DNA of 64,000 nucleotides from Plectrocnemia conspersa. Lineage: Eukaryota > Arthropoda > Insecta > Trichoptera > Polycentropodidae. Positions 36,661 through 49,165 of the stretch are shown one piece after another (within the stretch, counting starts at the first letter, position 1; each line of letters opens with the position of its first letter). The notes below the pieces were generated by a model that searched no databases, was not told the origin of the DNA, and saw nothing but the letters and a program-made list of their open reading frames with translations. The position numbers and the translations under genes are program-made. The stretch covers positions 186,001 to 250,000 of the forward strand of contig VTFK01000189.1 in NCBI GenBank assembly GCA_009617715.1, given 5' to 3'.

Positions 36661-37364
36661 CAGTCTGGCTCAGTTAAATAAGGATTGAATTTATACGCAC
36701 ATCAAATCAAATAAACTATTATAAAAAGTATTTTCTTAAATTTCAATAATTTTATCTCAATATTTCACAGCACGTTTGAAAAGCTCTAAAAATCTGACTT
36801 GAAGCTTTTTAATAAGCGGGTTAAGAATGCTGCAACCTACGCCTTTTCCCACTCTAACCACCAAAGGGGTGCTTTTATTTCAATTCCTACTATCTACTTG
36901 CAAAATTCGATTAGGCCGCGACAGTCATCCTGCGAGAGCAACAAGAGTCCTCGAAGCTCTCCTCCTCCCTTTACTTACACTTATCGGGCGCGGAAAATGG
37001 GATTGGTCACGGAAAAAGACTTTGCCCTATAATTGAAACCTTTATAGGGTTTTACGGCCAGATTAAGCCGCTGCGACAGTTCTGCTGGGGAAAGGTGTTG
37101 TTCCCGACTCCGAAGGGGATGGAAATCGGAGCTTTAGGAAGACGTTTTGTTAAAAAGGGAGATTTTACCTTCATTCTGTGCGTGTATGTCGCTGTGTTTG
37201 CATTATTTTTATTAGGGTACTTTTTAAATTTCCCAAGAAAACATTGTCGTGAAAAAACGATAGCATCCTTTTATTATTTTTAAAAAAGCTTTAAAATCTT
37301 TTAGGCTAATTAGTAATTTAAAAATATTTTTTGTAAGCGTAATCTTAAGTATATTTAATTTTAT
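36661..37364. other. Island 36780-37200 of balanced composition
   Basis: Two plus-strand ORFs (36799-37032, 36827-37036) and a third (37095-37283) overlap here, and none is recognised. Motifs include CTTTATAGGG and TTTTACGGCC (37040-37062), which look like posterior Hox/Caudal sites, and AACCACCAAA (36855). This is a candidate regulatory island, inferred from composition and motifs only. Confidence 0.25.
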
Positions 37365-37660
37365 TTTTTATTAAATCTTTCGTTGTAAGCTAATAGGCGT
37401 AAGCCCAATGTGTTACAACGGGGTAAATCTGTACTAACTAAATAAGGCAATCAAATATAATATATACCTATAAGTATTAATCACCAGATTTAAAGTCTGG
37501 GAATCAGTGACATTTATATTAATAATTATAAATTATTATGTGTAATATAATTGGTTCTATTGTGCCGCAATTTATGATAAAAACACATAAGTTATTGAAT
37601 TATTCCCATTTCTTTCACTTGACCTACACCTGGAACCTCTGTCACTGCCCATGCAGATGA
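37365..37660 (-). mobile_element. SINE with LINE-type tail, copy 2
   Basis: From the tail inward it matches the SINE at 16598-16915: hairpin, then TAAATCTGTACTAACTAAAT, TATACCTATAAGTATTAATC and AATTATTATGTGTAA on the plus strand. At the same distance as in copy 1, the minus strand reads GAGGTTCCAGGT, a decayed form of the head segment GAGGTTGCAGGT. The rest of the tRNA-like head is not recognisable. Confidence 0.55.
37380..37421 (-). other. SINE 3' hairpin, copy 2
   Basis: CGTTGTAA (37381-37388) pairs with TTACAACG (37413-37420), with an additional T-G pair outside. The loop has lost the CTGACAG of the other two copies (CTAATAGGC) but keeps CCCAATG. Confidence 0.65.
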
Positions 37661-38016
37661 TTTTTGGAATAAATTTTTTAACAAGTTTTATTTAATTTAC
37701 GCGATATTTCCTGAAACTTATCTACCGCATTATTCGAGGGAGAGTGTATCGTATTATTTTGGTTTACGCTATTCGTAGTTATTGTATCTGTACAAATATA
37801 CATTATTCATTCGAATAAAATAAATCCCATCTCAATGTGTACATCAAATCTAATTTAAATTTATCTCAAGTCGAATTTGAATATTTTTCCAAGCGGCAGT
37901 CGCCATATAAATCTTGCAAATAAATAAGCAAACGTTTTTATGGTCCGCGCGATAAAGGTACAGAAATAAAAATATAGCAGAGAGTAAAGGTACAACGCAA
38001 ACACATCTTGGGAACC
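37661..38016. other. Spacer leading into a conserved-looking block
   Basis: No gene. A 64-codon minus ORF (37850-38044) runs into the block described next and is unrecognised. Confidence 0.4.
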
Positions 38017-38105
38017 GCAAACACATGAATTTTAAACTCGTCATCCTCGGCTATCGCAAATTTAAAATGAATGCATGCAAATTTTACAGGACCTGCTAGA
38101 TTAAC
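38017..38105. promoter_or_regulatory. Non-coding block with POU octamer, copy A
   Basis: GCAAAC, TGAATTTT, AACTCGTCATC, AATGCATGCAAATTTT and an AGAT-AAC element occur in the same order and spacing as at 42001-42083. The octamer ATGCAAAT is at 38075-38082. No ORF crosses both copies in the same frame. An enhancer-type element is inferred; a short dispersed repeat is the alternative. Confidence 0.35.
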
Positions 38106-39875
38106 TCGCGCGAACCACTAGTCCGCATAATTTTAGTAACACTTTGTTAAAATGAGCATTTAGAAATCCTATATAATCTTCTCCTGGTGTACTTAAAGTA
38201 TAAAATTTTATATCTAGGGCTTTAACATATCTTTGAGCTTAAATATACTCGAATAAAAAATCACAATCAGTGGAGCTAGATATATATTGTTAATTTTTAT
38301 CAATAAGAAAGAAATGGATATATTTAGGTTAAGCCCCTTTAATTTACATCCCAATTAAGACATATTGGATCTTATAATTTATTTTAATAATATTAAAAAT
38401 AAATAAATATATGGTATATTATTGTTTATTATTATCAAAATTTATTTAATTTTAATTGTTGATTTATGAAAAGCTTTAAAGTAGTATAACTATTTTTTGA
38501 AAAACTGTTACTATTCTCGAATATATATTTTTTTTAAATTATTTATCAAAACACATAATGTTTCCAATATTTATCTATAGGCATTGATAACATAAAGATG
38601 TGATAAATCATTTTTAAGAAAGTATAAAACCGCATTAAAAATACATCTGGAAACAATGTATTAATCGGTGAAAAGAATCGGTTTTCTTAAGCAAACATCC
38701 TTTTAATTAAAAAGATGTCCGTAAGTGGTTAGTGTTATATATGCACTTAAACGAAGGTTATGTCACTTGCTCAGTAACCAACTTCACAGTTATTTTAAGA
38801 CGAAATGATGTCACCTTTATTTCAATATTTCCATTAGAATAATGTGATAAATTAGAAAATTTTATTTGTTGAAACTTCTTAAAATTAAGTTCAACGACAG
38901 TTTAGAACAGCTTATACAAATATTGTATAAATATATAGAATATATGTATATATACTTGAAATGATACACCAGTGAAAATGTAACCTCAGAGGTAATAAAC
39001 ATACTGTAACATTAATTAAAAATCTACCAAATAACTAATAGAGATTTATATAATTATATCTCAACGTCACATTAGGTATTATAATTATTTATGCTAATAA
39101 AATATTATGTTATTCATAAATTAGTTACTGTGATTATTTAACGGATGCGATACTAATGAATAACATAATAAAATATTGAATTTATGAAAGATGGAAATTT
39201 GCGTAATTTCACACAAAGATTATCCAATATAATAAACACATAAAACGAAACAATTATCTGATATAATAAACATACATAATGTTATAAAGCGATTGAAACA
39301 TAGAAAATGTTATTCTGGTGTCTATTTGTTAGTAATTTAAATATTAAATTATTAGTATCTACTATATATAGTAAATGATACATTGTCTGTTTATATATTA
39401 TTTAAGAATAGTCGTTGTGATTGAGCTATATAAAACCCGTTAAACATTGCGTTTTAGCGGACTGCCCGAAAGAAATTTTAGTGACGATATATAGTATCAG
39501 TGATATATTTTCTTTTCTGTGCAATTTTTGCTCAAATGGTTCTATCGAACTTAATGTGCATTTAAAAAGCACTGTCGGCAAGCTCTAGTAGACCAACAAC
39601 ACGGGTTTTTCCGCGTCGTTCCATGGTCATTGTGCACTTTTTTATTACTTTTTATTTTTAACATATATAATATATTCTCTATAAGCTAAAAATAGCTCAT
39701 TGATAAAGAATTTTCAATACTAGATATGTACGACCTAGTTCGATTTTAATTAATCATATTTATCCGTGATATATGGAAAATCTCAGTTAATCTATTCAGT
39801 GATGATCGTCAGGAGTTCTAATTATAGAATAAAAACTAATTTCGATCTCCAAGATACGATAGCACTTAAACACTA
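38106..39875. other. AT-rich gene-free stretch
   Basis: Long A/T-rich sequence with small palindromes such as ATATATAGTAAATG around 39365; nothing identifiable. Confidence 0.5.
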
Positions 39876-39955
39876 AGGTCCGTATGAGATTCGAGCACAT
39901 GTCTTTTAGGCCAATAGTCAGAATACCACTCGTCTATCGAAGGTGGTGACAAAAT
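39876..39955 (-). repeat. Possible degenerate tRNA-like segment
   Basis: On the minus strand, GACGAGTGGTATTCTG resembles a D-arm, TTGGCCTAA an anticodon loop and GTGCTCGAATCTC a B box. Stems do not pair well, so this is at best an old SINE head. Confidence 0.25.
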
Positions 39956-40937
39956 AATCCAGGTCAATAGAGTCTATCAAAAAAACTTCGACTTAGAAGT
40001 ATATGCGAGTTGGACTTCGACCAAAACACTATGAAGCAGCTGCTTTTCTCTGGACTTGATCATCTGATCTGTTGCAAGTAAGCAGTTGAATTGAATTGCC
40101 GAGAGTTTTTAAAGTCCAAAGGCATGTATGTCATGTCAAAAATGGTTTTACCATTACAGTCCAAAGTATCTTTGTCATACCCAATATATTTTCTATTTCT
40201 TGACGATATTTTAAGTGACTTGATATTAAAATTTCTAGACTTTTTTTTAGTAATTCCTAACCATTTTACCTAGAGTTGTTGAATTAAAAAAATTCATCCT
40301 AAAATCTGTTAATTCATCGATGGATTTTAAAAATAATTTTTTGACCAGTCTGTAGTAGCCTTAATCTAAACGTATAAATTGTTATCCATGGTTCCTAATC
40401 TTTACATTTACGTAGATATTTTCTTTAAATAAATTAAATTATTGTTTTTAATTCAACTCAATATTTAGATAATATATTTTTAGAATATTGAATTCCGAAT
40501 CATGAAGTTGATGTTGACGAAGCAATTGCCAAATTTTTGATATTTTTTACTACTTCAGTTTTCAAACTTTTTTTTTAAAATACGAATTTAAAGTTATCTT
40601 CTGATTTTTTTTTATGTATTTCAATAATTATGAAAAACAATATAAATTTCCTGCCTCTAGTACATTTATAACACTTGAAGGATGTTGGGTTTTAGGTGCT
40701 TCACGGCATTAAATCACATGACATTGGTGGCCAGTTTCTTAAGAAAAAATTTTTAAAACTAATTATAGTTTTAAAACTTTCATTAGGTCAAGCGCAAAAT
40801 ATTTCTTCTAGGGAAAAATAAGCGGAAGAAAAACATAATTTGTCTGCACTTGAATATTACAGTTATAAAAATATGAGCTATTCTTACTGATATTACTATG
40901 GACTTTCGGATATGAGAGTATTAGTTAAAGTAAGTTC
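39956..40937. other. AT-rich spacer
   Basis: No gene. The short plus ORF 40091-40273 is unrecognised. Confidence 0.45.
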
Positions 40938-41170
40938 AAAACGAATTTTGGTCAATAGGAGGGCGCAAAAACAATTATCACTTCTCAGAAGTCAAAAATT
41001 CACGCCAAAAGCAATAAAATCGTGTCGGCGCTGTCGCAGTGGGAACGCTCGGTAACGAGCGTTCCCACTGCGACCGCGACGGCACGATTTTATTGCTTTT
41101 GGCGTGGATTTTTAACTTCTGAGAAGGGATAATTGTTTTTTGCGCTCTCCTATTGGTCAAAATTCGGTTT
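40938..41170. mobile_element. 233-bp fold-back (palindromic) element, copy 1
   Basis: Nearly the whole element is one inverted repeat. The arms (40938-41051 and 41056-41170) meet at GTGGGAACGCTCG / CGAGCGTTCCCAC around the loop GTAA. The ends read AAACGAATTTTGG and CCAAAATTCGGTTT reversed. The copy at 57190-57422 has exactly the same length. There is no coding capacity; the 60-codon ORF inside is an artefact of the palindrome. A non-autonomous DNA element (fold-back or MITE) is likely. Confidence 0.85.
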
Positions 41171-42000
41171 AGCTGTGCTCCAATGATATTGTTGTGAAAA
41201 AGTTAGGCTAGAAAAATGCATATAATTGAAAGAAATACTATGAAATCAATCCATTAAAAAATGCCCACTGACTTTCATTAACTTTCCCTCCCCTCCCCAC
41301 ACAAAAATTGTAACGACGTCCTTGCATTTGACACTTTGAACACGCGTGATTATTGACAGCTGTCTGATTTACAGTGCTGCCAACATATGAAACTCAAATA
41401 TGTTAGATTGTGTGAATTACAATTGTGAACAATTAACTAAATATTATTTATTTTAATAAGGATAGAGCGAAACTTTTTTTTTTGTAATTGAATTCTTGGG
41501 TGGTTTTTTGTTTTGGTAGTGGCCCAAACATTAGGAACGGGTACAGGGTATACCATAAATAAATGATTTATAATTAATAGGTAAGAAACTTAATTTTTGT
41601 GATTAAATAAATTGGACCGCAGTGGATACATTAAGAAAAAGTTTTTGTCTTATAAAGGTTAACTTTATCTTTAAGACGACTTGAAATTGCACAATTTGAC
41701 TGTTTTTTATTTAACCTTATTTTAGGAATAATATGTGAATTTGATGAAAATATATATTATTACATAAAGATGCAATATAAATATCGCTTTAGATATTTTA
41801 TTCATATTTAATATACACCCTATTAAAATTTTAACGGGTATGTCAAACGACTTTAAAGTCAGTACCATTTTTTACACGATTAATACTACATTTCCAATCC
41901 TAGTGGTTAGATAGAGTTTAGGTGTGAAATTAACAGTCTAAAAATGACAAAATAGCCATTTTTATGAACTTCACAAGGTAAAAACACGTATTTTAAGTAG
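41171..42000. other. AT-rich spacer
   Basis: Short C-rich run at 41286-41300; no gene or repeat supported. Confidence 0.45.
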
Positions 42001-42083
42001 GCAAACGCTGAATTTTGAAACTCGTCATCGGGCCGCGAATACTTAATTAATGCATGCAAATTTTGACGGGCTGGCCAGATAAA
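42001..42083. promoter_or_regulatory. Non-coding block with POU octamer, copy B
   Basis: Partner of 38017-38105, with the octamer ATGCAAAT at 42054-42061. The GC-richer island continues to 42250 and holds a second octamer-like TATGCAAAT near 42105. The overlapping minus ORF (41907-42158) is not conserved in copy A. Confidence 0.35.
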
Positions 42084-43824
42084 CCGCTGGTTTTCGTGCC
42101 TAAATATGCAAATATGAAGAGGCGAAAGACGCCTGCAAGACGCCAGGGGTATTAACATTTTTTATGGAAGGGGCCCGCGCTTAAAATTATGCGATTACCT
42201 ATACGAAAGCGCGTTCGCTGTGATTTTCTTCACTTTCTCTTAGGGGCGATTTGAATTACCTGAAACAAAATAAGAAAAGCGTAAATATGATTCACATTCG
42301 TATAAAAGCTAATTAACATATTTATAAATTGTAAATATACAATAGATGATAGTAAAATACAATACCAAATATTTTGTGTTAAATATTGTAAAGTTTCAAT
42401 AATATCAGTTAAGCATTTTATATTAAAAAAATATAATAACACACTTAGCACGCAGATGCTATGCATACAGACTAAATATACAATAATATGAACGATGATG
42501 ATAAACATATGGCAATAATAGCGTTTCAGTATAATTTGTTAGTCCATAAATCATTTATCGTACCCTCGCGTATTATGGTGTATTTAATGCGACTATAATA
42601 TTTAGATCTCATTATAATTTATAAAGGTAATATTATTTGTATACAAAGATATAATAGTATATATTTAATAATGAGTTGTTTTCATTCTAAGCCATACATT
42701 TACATACATTTGAAACGACATACATATGCTATTTAATTTTAATGAAATACGTTTTTTCTAAGAATCTCAATTTGAATTTTGTGCGATATAAAGGTATCGC
42801 TTATTAATACAGTTTTGAGTTACTTTCGTGGAAGAAGAAAACTTATTTGCGAAGCTTGCTGTTGCGAGCTTTAATATATTACTTGTATACATTACAAAGC
42901 ATTACGTTGTATCAATTACATAGAGAGAAAGAGAGAGAGAGTGTGTGAGTTAATTGATATGTAGATTGGAGCAAGGAGTACATAATTTTAACTGTAGACG
43001 ATTAAGAGTTTAATTATTGCTTTTTTATTATACCAATTTGTCGAATACGACATGGACAGAAACACGTGTTGTTTAGTGATGTAATGGTTGTGCGAAATGT
43101 TACTGTAGCAATAAAATAGTACTGTATTATTATTATTAGTATTTAGACATCTTGGTAAAAATCTAAGGACAGTAACATAAGTGATTTTATTATACCCAAA
43201 AGCTAACGATACGATTAACTTGTTCATAGTTTTAATAATATCAAATACAGAAGAGCATAAATTAAGTGAAAATATGTTTTATTATATACATAGATGTATG
43301 TATATATATATATAATAATTATTATATTATATCTATATATAATATATCTATATTTTATATAGATTGAACCCTAATACCATATTATTATACTTTTAGATTA
43401 TTAAGTCACGGAAATATTAGATTATTACATTTTAATTGTATTTATAATGAAAGATATAAATAAAATATATACTACGTAGAAATGACTATTTAATATGCTA
43501 TTAAAGTTTGACCAACTTACGATGTGTTGGCTTTCAGGCTAAGACTATTATATTCGATTGTGAGTTGACCCTTTTTTTTTGTTTATTTTCAGAAAAAAAG
43601 AAAGGTCAACTAAATTATTCATACTATAATAAGATTGAAACCACTATGTTTGCTATTAAACAATCGTACCAATTATTTTCCATATCCATTAGATTTAATC
43701 TATAATGTGCGCACTTTGACTATTTTTATAATCATATCAACAGCAATAAACTATTGTTTTCTTAAAAAATATTTAACATACTGTATGTGATTTTATTTAA
43801 ATTCTTATCATAGAGATATAAATT
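42084..43824. other. AT-rich spacer with a GA repeat
   Basis: A GA-rich microsatellite lies at about 42921-42946, and TA-rich palindromic sequence at 43300-43370. The ORFs here are low-complexity and not credible. Confidence 0.5.
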
Positions 43825-44260
43825 TGTCGTTAATGATTCAGTATTCCGGAATGCTTCTACGTATGGTTGTCGGCTCTCTTTGGTCAGTTGCACATGTCGT
43901 GGGGTCAGGAAGCGATGAGGGTTATCCAGAGGGAATGTCCTGTCGGAAATTCTTTGTCGAGGGTGGGTCTTTTGTGTCGTTTTTCGCACAGAGATAGAAG
44001 ATGACACAGGTGGAGTTGATGCCTATTCCCCTGCGAGCGCGGAATGCCCGGTGCATTGTTCGCGAATTTTGTGCATCGCAGAAAGGGTTAAGCCGGAACG
44101 ATTCCATTCCGGAGCGCACATTCCAGGGATAATAATACTTTGGTGTATTTGCAATCCGTCATGATCGATAGTTATATGCAGCCAGATGGCGGGGAAGAGG
44201 AAATATGAGGAGCTATCAATTTAATTTTGTGGATGGTTCACTGCGCCAGAGTGCTAGTGA
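43825..44260. other. GC-richer island
   Basis: Two minus ORFs (43762-44007, 43922-44119) in different frames; neither product is recognised. It might be conserved non-coding sequence. TTCCATTCCGGAGCGC and an inverted GGAACGATTCCATTCCGG (44095-44113) are present. No stronger evidence. Confidence 0.3.
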
Positions 44261-45117
44261 TTTGTCAATACTTTTTTTTTTTTTTTTAGGCTTAAGGTTT
44301 GAGAATTTTAGTTTATGGCATCCTCTTATTTTTTTGGCACTATTTTTGACATTATTCCTCATATATTAATTTAAATATTATGATTTCAAAATAATTTACA
44401 ACAATTATATGCTTCCTATTATTACTAGATCTACTGAGAATTATAATGTAATCATTTTAAATGGTATATTTATGATTTAAAGGGTGGGATGTTAAAACCA
44501 GTAGGATGTAGCTTAATAAAAGTTGTACAATTTTTGCAAATGTAAGAAAAATCCCGCAAAACTAACGGAACAACCTGATACTAAAGTAAATATTTATAGC
44601 TAGTTGAGAATTAAAGATTTTAAATTATATAAATATAAAACTTTAGACTTACACGATGTTTTTTGGCAAATATTTGAGTAAATTCATACAGAATCTCTGA
44701 GAGCATAAGTAAAATGACACATTTTTTTATTAAAGCTCGATTATGGAGCAATATTAGGAAAACTTTAAAGTAATCATAAAACTTTTCTAAAAATATGCAA
44801 AATTGATCACTTTTACCTTTTTTTTTTGCTATTTATAAGATCAGATATATGATATAAGCGACATGTTAAAACTAAACACAATTTTAGGCATAAATATTTA
44901 ATTTATGAATTTTTCGAAGATATTAGCAAAATTGAATAATCAATTATATTATTTAATTTTTAATAAAATTTGTGCAACAAAATGTTTTTGCTAAAAGAAA
45001 AAATACAATGATTTTAAATCAGTCGTTAAAATTTTAAAGTGTTCATGAATCTTTTTTTAACTTAAATTTTTGTTGCAAAAAATACTTATTTTATATAAAA
45101 AAAATATTGTGTGCTAT
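44261..45117. other. AT-rich spacer
   Basis: Poly-T at 44271-44288, then featureless A/T-rich sequence. Confidence 0.5.
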
Positions 45118-45170
45118 CACGTCGGGTTCGGGGGTGTGACTTTACAGCCAAATAGAAGTCGGAAAAGATT
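45118..45170 (-). repeat. Dispersed repeat R, 3' fragment
   Basis: On the minus strand TTTGGCTGTAAAGTCACACC (45131-45150) matches copy B at 34228-34247, and the preceding TTTTCCGAC-TTCTA matches its TTTCCACCGGCGTC. A short fragment only. Confidence 0.5.
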
Positions 45171-46899
45171 ATTTGATAGCTACAGTTAACTACAGTAGCA
45201 AAACAGTGTCGTAACACGAATATGACTTTTGAAAGTCAAGAGTTTAAAGTCTGGATGTTTTTTGGTGTCTTTTATTCCGATCAGCCTTTGCCTGTGTCTA
45301 TGCGAATCTCCCTGAATTTGTATTGATGTCTTTTCAAAGTCTGCTTGTGCCTTTCCGTGTTGCTGCAGTCTATAGGCAGTGATAATTGGTGATTAACGCA
45401 CCGAAAACTAGGGAGCTTGAAGAGCAATGGTAATCTATGCAGAGTGAAAGGACTTCAAAAAACAGATTGTACTAAAATTTTTATTCTATTTTGTGATGTG
45501 TGCTCTAAGCTACAGAAACGGTTTGATAATGATGTAGTATAGGAGACTTCTATGTTCGGTGTGCAAGTGTTTGTTATGGTGCTCTCTAAATTGTGTCTAA
45601 TGGCGCCCTCGCGGTTTTATTCCTGAGAGTTCGTGATTATAAACAAGGAGTAATAAATAATATTTATAATAAAAAAACGCAAAATAATATATGTCTTTTA
45701 TTATTTTAGCAAAATTATTATAGACAGTGTTATTTTGTGAGTTTTTTTGTAATGGGGGTTTATAGCGAGTTTTGTAGTTTTATAGATAAAAATTACTTTT
45801 TTTTATCAATAAAAAATGAATTAGACCCATTTTAACATATGCCTGTTCGGTGATGACACAATTTATATAAATTACAAGTCATTCACAACAAAGCTATAAA
45901 AATAATATAAAGCACACTTTTTTATACTAATCTTGAAAAATATGCATATAAGTCTTTAAATACAAATAATTACAGAACACTGTTATTTTTATATCAGAAA
46001 ATATTATAAAAATATCTCGCGAAACTACACTAACCAACAAATTTCGTGTATCAGTGACTACGATAAAAACAACCTTAAATTGAAATACAGGCCCAAAGTT
46101 CCAAAGTACAATTTCTTTAGGAGCAAAAGAAAATATTAATAATTCCAGTTCTTCGATGAAATGTACTTAAATTATCACTAATTTATTGTTTTTAGTGTTT
46201 CCTGTATTTTTCATTGTTTTTCTTAAACTATAACGACAAAAATTTTGTTTTAAATTCTTATTTATATCAAATTGTAGCTAATAACTTATTATAAACATGA
46301 AAATGGTTATAAACTAGTAACATATATATTATATATAATTGATATGGCTAGAAAAATATTTATAAAATGGAAATATACGTATTTAAAAAAATACGGTTTG
46401 GTCAAACGAAACAAAAGTGAACACCTAAGATGTTCACAGTAACCACAAAATTTTCGAAAGCCATAAATTATCACAACATAAAAACTGAACCTTTATAGGT
46501 TTTGAGTGCAATATTCTTCACCATACATATAAATTGTTACATGGAAGTTACGCTTTGAGCAAGGGATGTACTGAAAATCAATAATACTATTGATCATAAT
46601 TTGGCATTCTCATTTATTAATCCAGACTTTGTTCAAAGACACGATTTTCAGACTGACTGACTCAATTTTCAAGTGTCGATATGTACCATTAAAATCTTAC
46701 AATACATATCAAACAGCCCTTCCGGGGTCTAACTGGCTGAATAAGTCACACAAATCAGCATGAAGAGTAACATACAAATTACGGAGATATATGTATATAT
46801 AATTTAAGATAATTATAGCTGCGCTTATTCACCTCCTTAATTAAGATTACTAATGGCAAAAATAAAGTAATAGATCAGTGACACAAACTGAGTAATAAA
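45171..46899. other. AT-rich spacer
   Basis: A moderately balanced patch at 45240-45620 has no recognisable ORF; the rest is A/T-rich. Confidence 0.45.
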
Positions 46900-47180
46900 T
46901 TTTTATCAAAAAAACTTTTCGAACGACCCCACATTGTTTACACGGTACATGCCAGCCAATTGATCGCCGCCATTATTATTTCCAACTTTAATTATGTACC
47001 GAGGCTTTTGCTGTGTTTGTTCGTGAGAATTAATTCTCGACGGGTGGACAAGTGGCGTTAATTAAAATTAATTTAGTTGCCGTCACCATACAGCAGCTCC
47101 GATCGTTTATCGGTTTAACCGATAGGTGGCACCGCGTGTCATTGATACCGAAATTTATTTCAACACAAACATATTTATAG
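46900..47180. promoter_or_regulatory. Palindrome-rich island, candidate cis-regulatory module
   Basis: Within 100 bp lie the perfect palindrome GAGAATTAATTCTC (47025-47038), a TTAATTAAAATTAATTTAG block of overlapping homeodomain cores (47058-47076), and the palindrome TATCGGTTTAACCGATA (47108-47124), whose CGGTT halves resemble Grainyhead sites. GCCAATTGATCGCCGCC lies just upstream. No ORF. The regulatory role is inferred. Confidence 0.4.
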
Positions 47181-48949
47181 CCTGTCCAACATAGCCACAG
47201 ATAGCCATCTGAGCTTAAAACAATCAGGTAGCTTTAGAACGAAATAGTTTACATACATATAATAATAAACTATGCCTAAATGTATAACAATATTTGTTAC
47301 ATTTAATCTAGATATATCAGTTAAAACTATCTCAAATTCGTGGAAGCACTAACTCTCAGGCGAAACCAATCAATCCTCAAAAAGCAACTAGTGCTACATT
47401 ATTATTATTATAAAATACATATAGTATACCAACTATTGCAAATTATTAAGAGTAAATTAGATGCATTATAGAGTATGCATTAAACATAATAAATATTTTA
47501 ATAATTGTTTATAATATAAATCATCGTTTCTTGCAACGTTTCTTACCGTTATTAAAAACATTACTTTAATCATATTGATACCTATACATATATGCATATG
47601 AATATATTTACATAGAGGAATATTAAAATGTATTTAGCTGAGTGATTAAAGGGGCAAAGTGAGCAACGCGATCAATGGGGAATGAATGGGACAGACGGCA
47701 GTGTCCATTTGGTGTCCGGTTCCCTACTTTGCCCGAACCAATTCCCGATGAAAGCGCGTCTGCTTGTAAATAAGTTAGTTGGCTTTTCTACGGCTTCATC
47801 CATCGGCTGGCAGTCACCCTTCCACGAGGATCGATGGTTCCCAAATCGCAAACCTATTTCTATTTAAATTTCTGGTGAAAACACTGCTCTCGAATTACTA
47901 TGTTTAGCTTCTCTTCCAATAAAGACAGTATATGTATTTTGTATTCAAATGTATTCATCAGCTTGAAAGCTATATTTTTAGACCATTTATTTAATTATAA
48001 TAATAGAGGGCAATACGTTCAACTGCTGCGTTAACAGTTGCACTAAAAAGATCAGTATAAAGCATTGGAATCATTCTCAATGGAGATGTCTATTTACAGA
48101 CGATTGCAATGAACTGTTTTCTGGCAATATGTATATATACTTAGTATAAATAAAGAGTGATGTTTACTTCCTGATTCTACAGTTAATTAAGATCGAAATT
48201 CAGGCATGAGTTGTGTGTGCTAAAGCTATAAATACAGAGAGGATATTTTGTATTGTACAACTGAAAATTAGATACTGATTACAATAATTGATTAAAAATT
48301 AAGCTATACGATAATAGATTGAAATTTTATTTTTCAGGTATTTTTAAATAATTCTGTAATACAGACAGTAAAGAAATACACAAAAAATAAGCACGCATTA
48401 AATATTTTAGTCAAGTAACGAAAGTCGTTATAAGTTTTTTTATTAAGATATTATTTAATTTGTCTTAGTAAAATGATTTTTTATTTCTTAATTTTTAGCA
48501 TAGCTCAGAATTTACAGAAAGTTTACTACATTAATTGTCCAATTACCAGTCAAAAATTTAATGGATTACGCCTATTGCAGTAGTTTGTATTTTAGCCTTT
48601 TCCAGATTAGTATTGCCTATTGTTTTTAATATTGGTATATTAGAATTTATATTTTTAACCGTTTAAATGCCATAAAGACGCTGGTTTCCGCATACGAACG
48701 ATGACATGAATGCTGCTAGGACGCGGGTGTCCGTTACTATATTTTTTTTTGTAAAATTATAGAATAATTTTTTTCTATACTTTTATGTATTTATTTGTAT
48801 AAACTGGATTTATTTTTGTTTCTAAAATAAACAGTTATTCATACAAAAAAATTATATTGTCAAAAATATTTTTTTAAGATATATTTATAACATCATTTGT
48901 CAAAAAATGCTTGGCATTTTTAGCATACATCGCCTAATTTTGATTAGCA
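47181..48949. other. AT-rich spacer with an island at 47640-47880
   Basis: The island has a 61-codon plus ORF (47682-47867) that is unrecognised. The remainder is A/T-rich. Confidence 0.4.
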
Positions 48950-49165
48950 CCATACGAGCACCGAAGCAGAGAGAGATCAACCTCCGCTATACTGTCGCTG
49001 CCACGCATCAGAGTTCTAAGAATCTTTCACGGACATCATCCCTATGCCAGCTCTTCCACCACCACTCGGAAAATAGCAATCTTGCCCAGCATAGTTTGTG
49101 GCAATATGTAATATAATCTAATTAATTCTCACCAGTAGTTTGTTTTTGCCTGCAATTTGATTATT
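48950..49165 (+). repeat. Dispersed repeat R, 3' part
   Basis: ACTGTCGCTGCCACG (48990), GACATCATCCCT, CTTCCACCACCACTCGGA (49054) and GGCAATATGTAATAT follow the order seen in copy B (34066-34190). The match extends to TCACCAGTAGTTTG and TTTTTGCCTGCAA, which corresponds to TTTTTGGCTGTAA. The ORF 48907-49116 covers it but is not maintained in copy B. Confidence 0.6.

Noticed and set aside
39876..39955. Functional tRNA gene
   Set aside because: Acceptor and T stems do not pair; kept only as a weak SINE-head candidate.
40978..41160. 60-codon ORF
   Set aside because: It lies entirely within the palindromic fold-back element and is a by-product of the inverted repeat.
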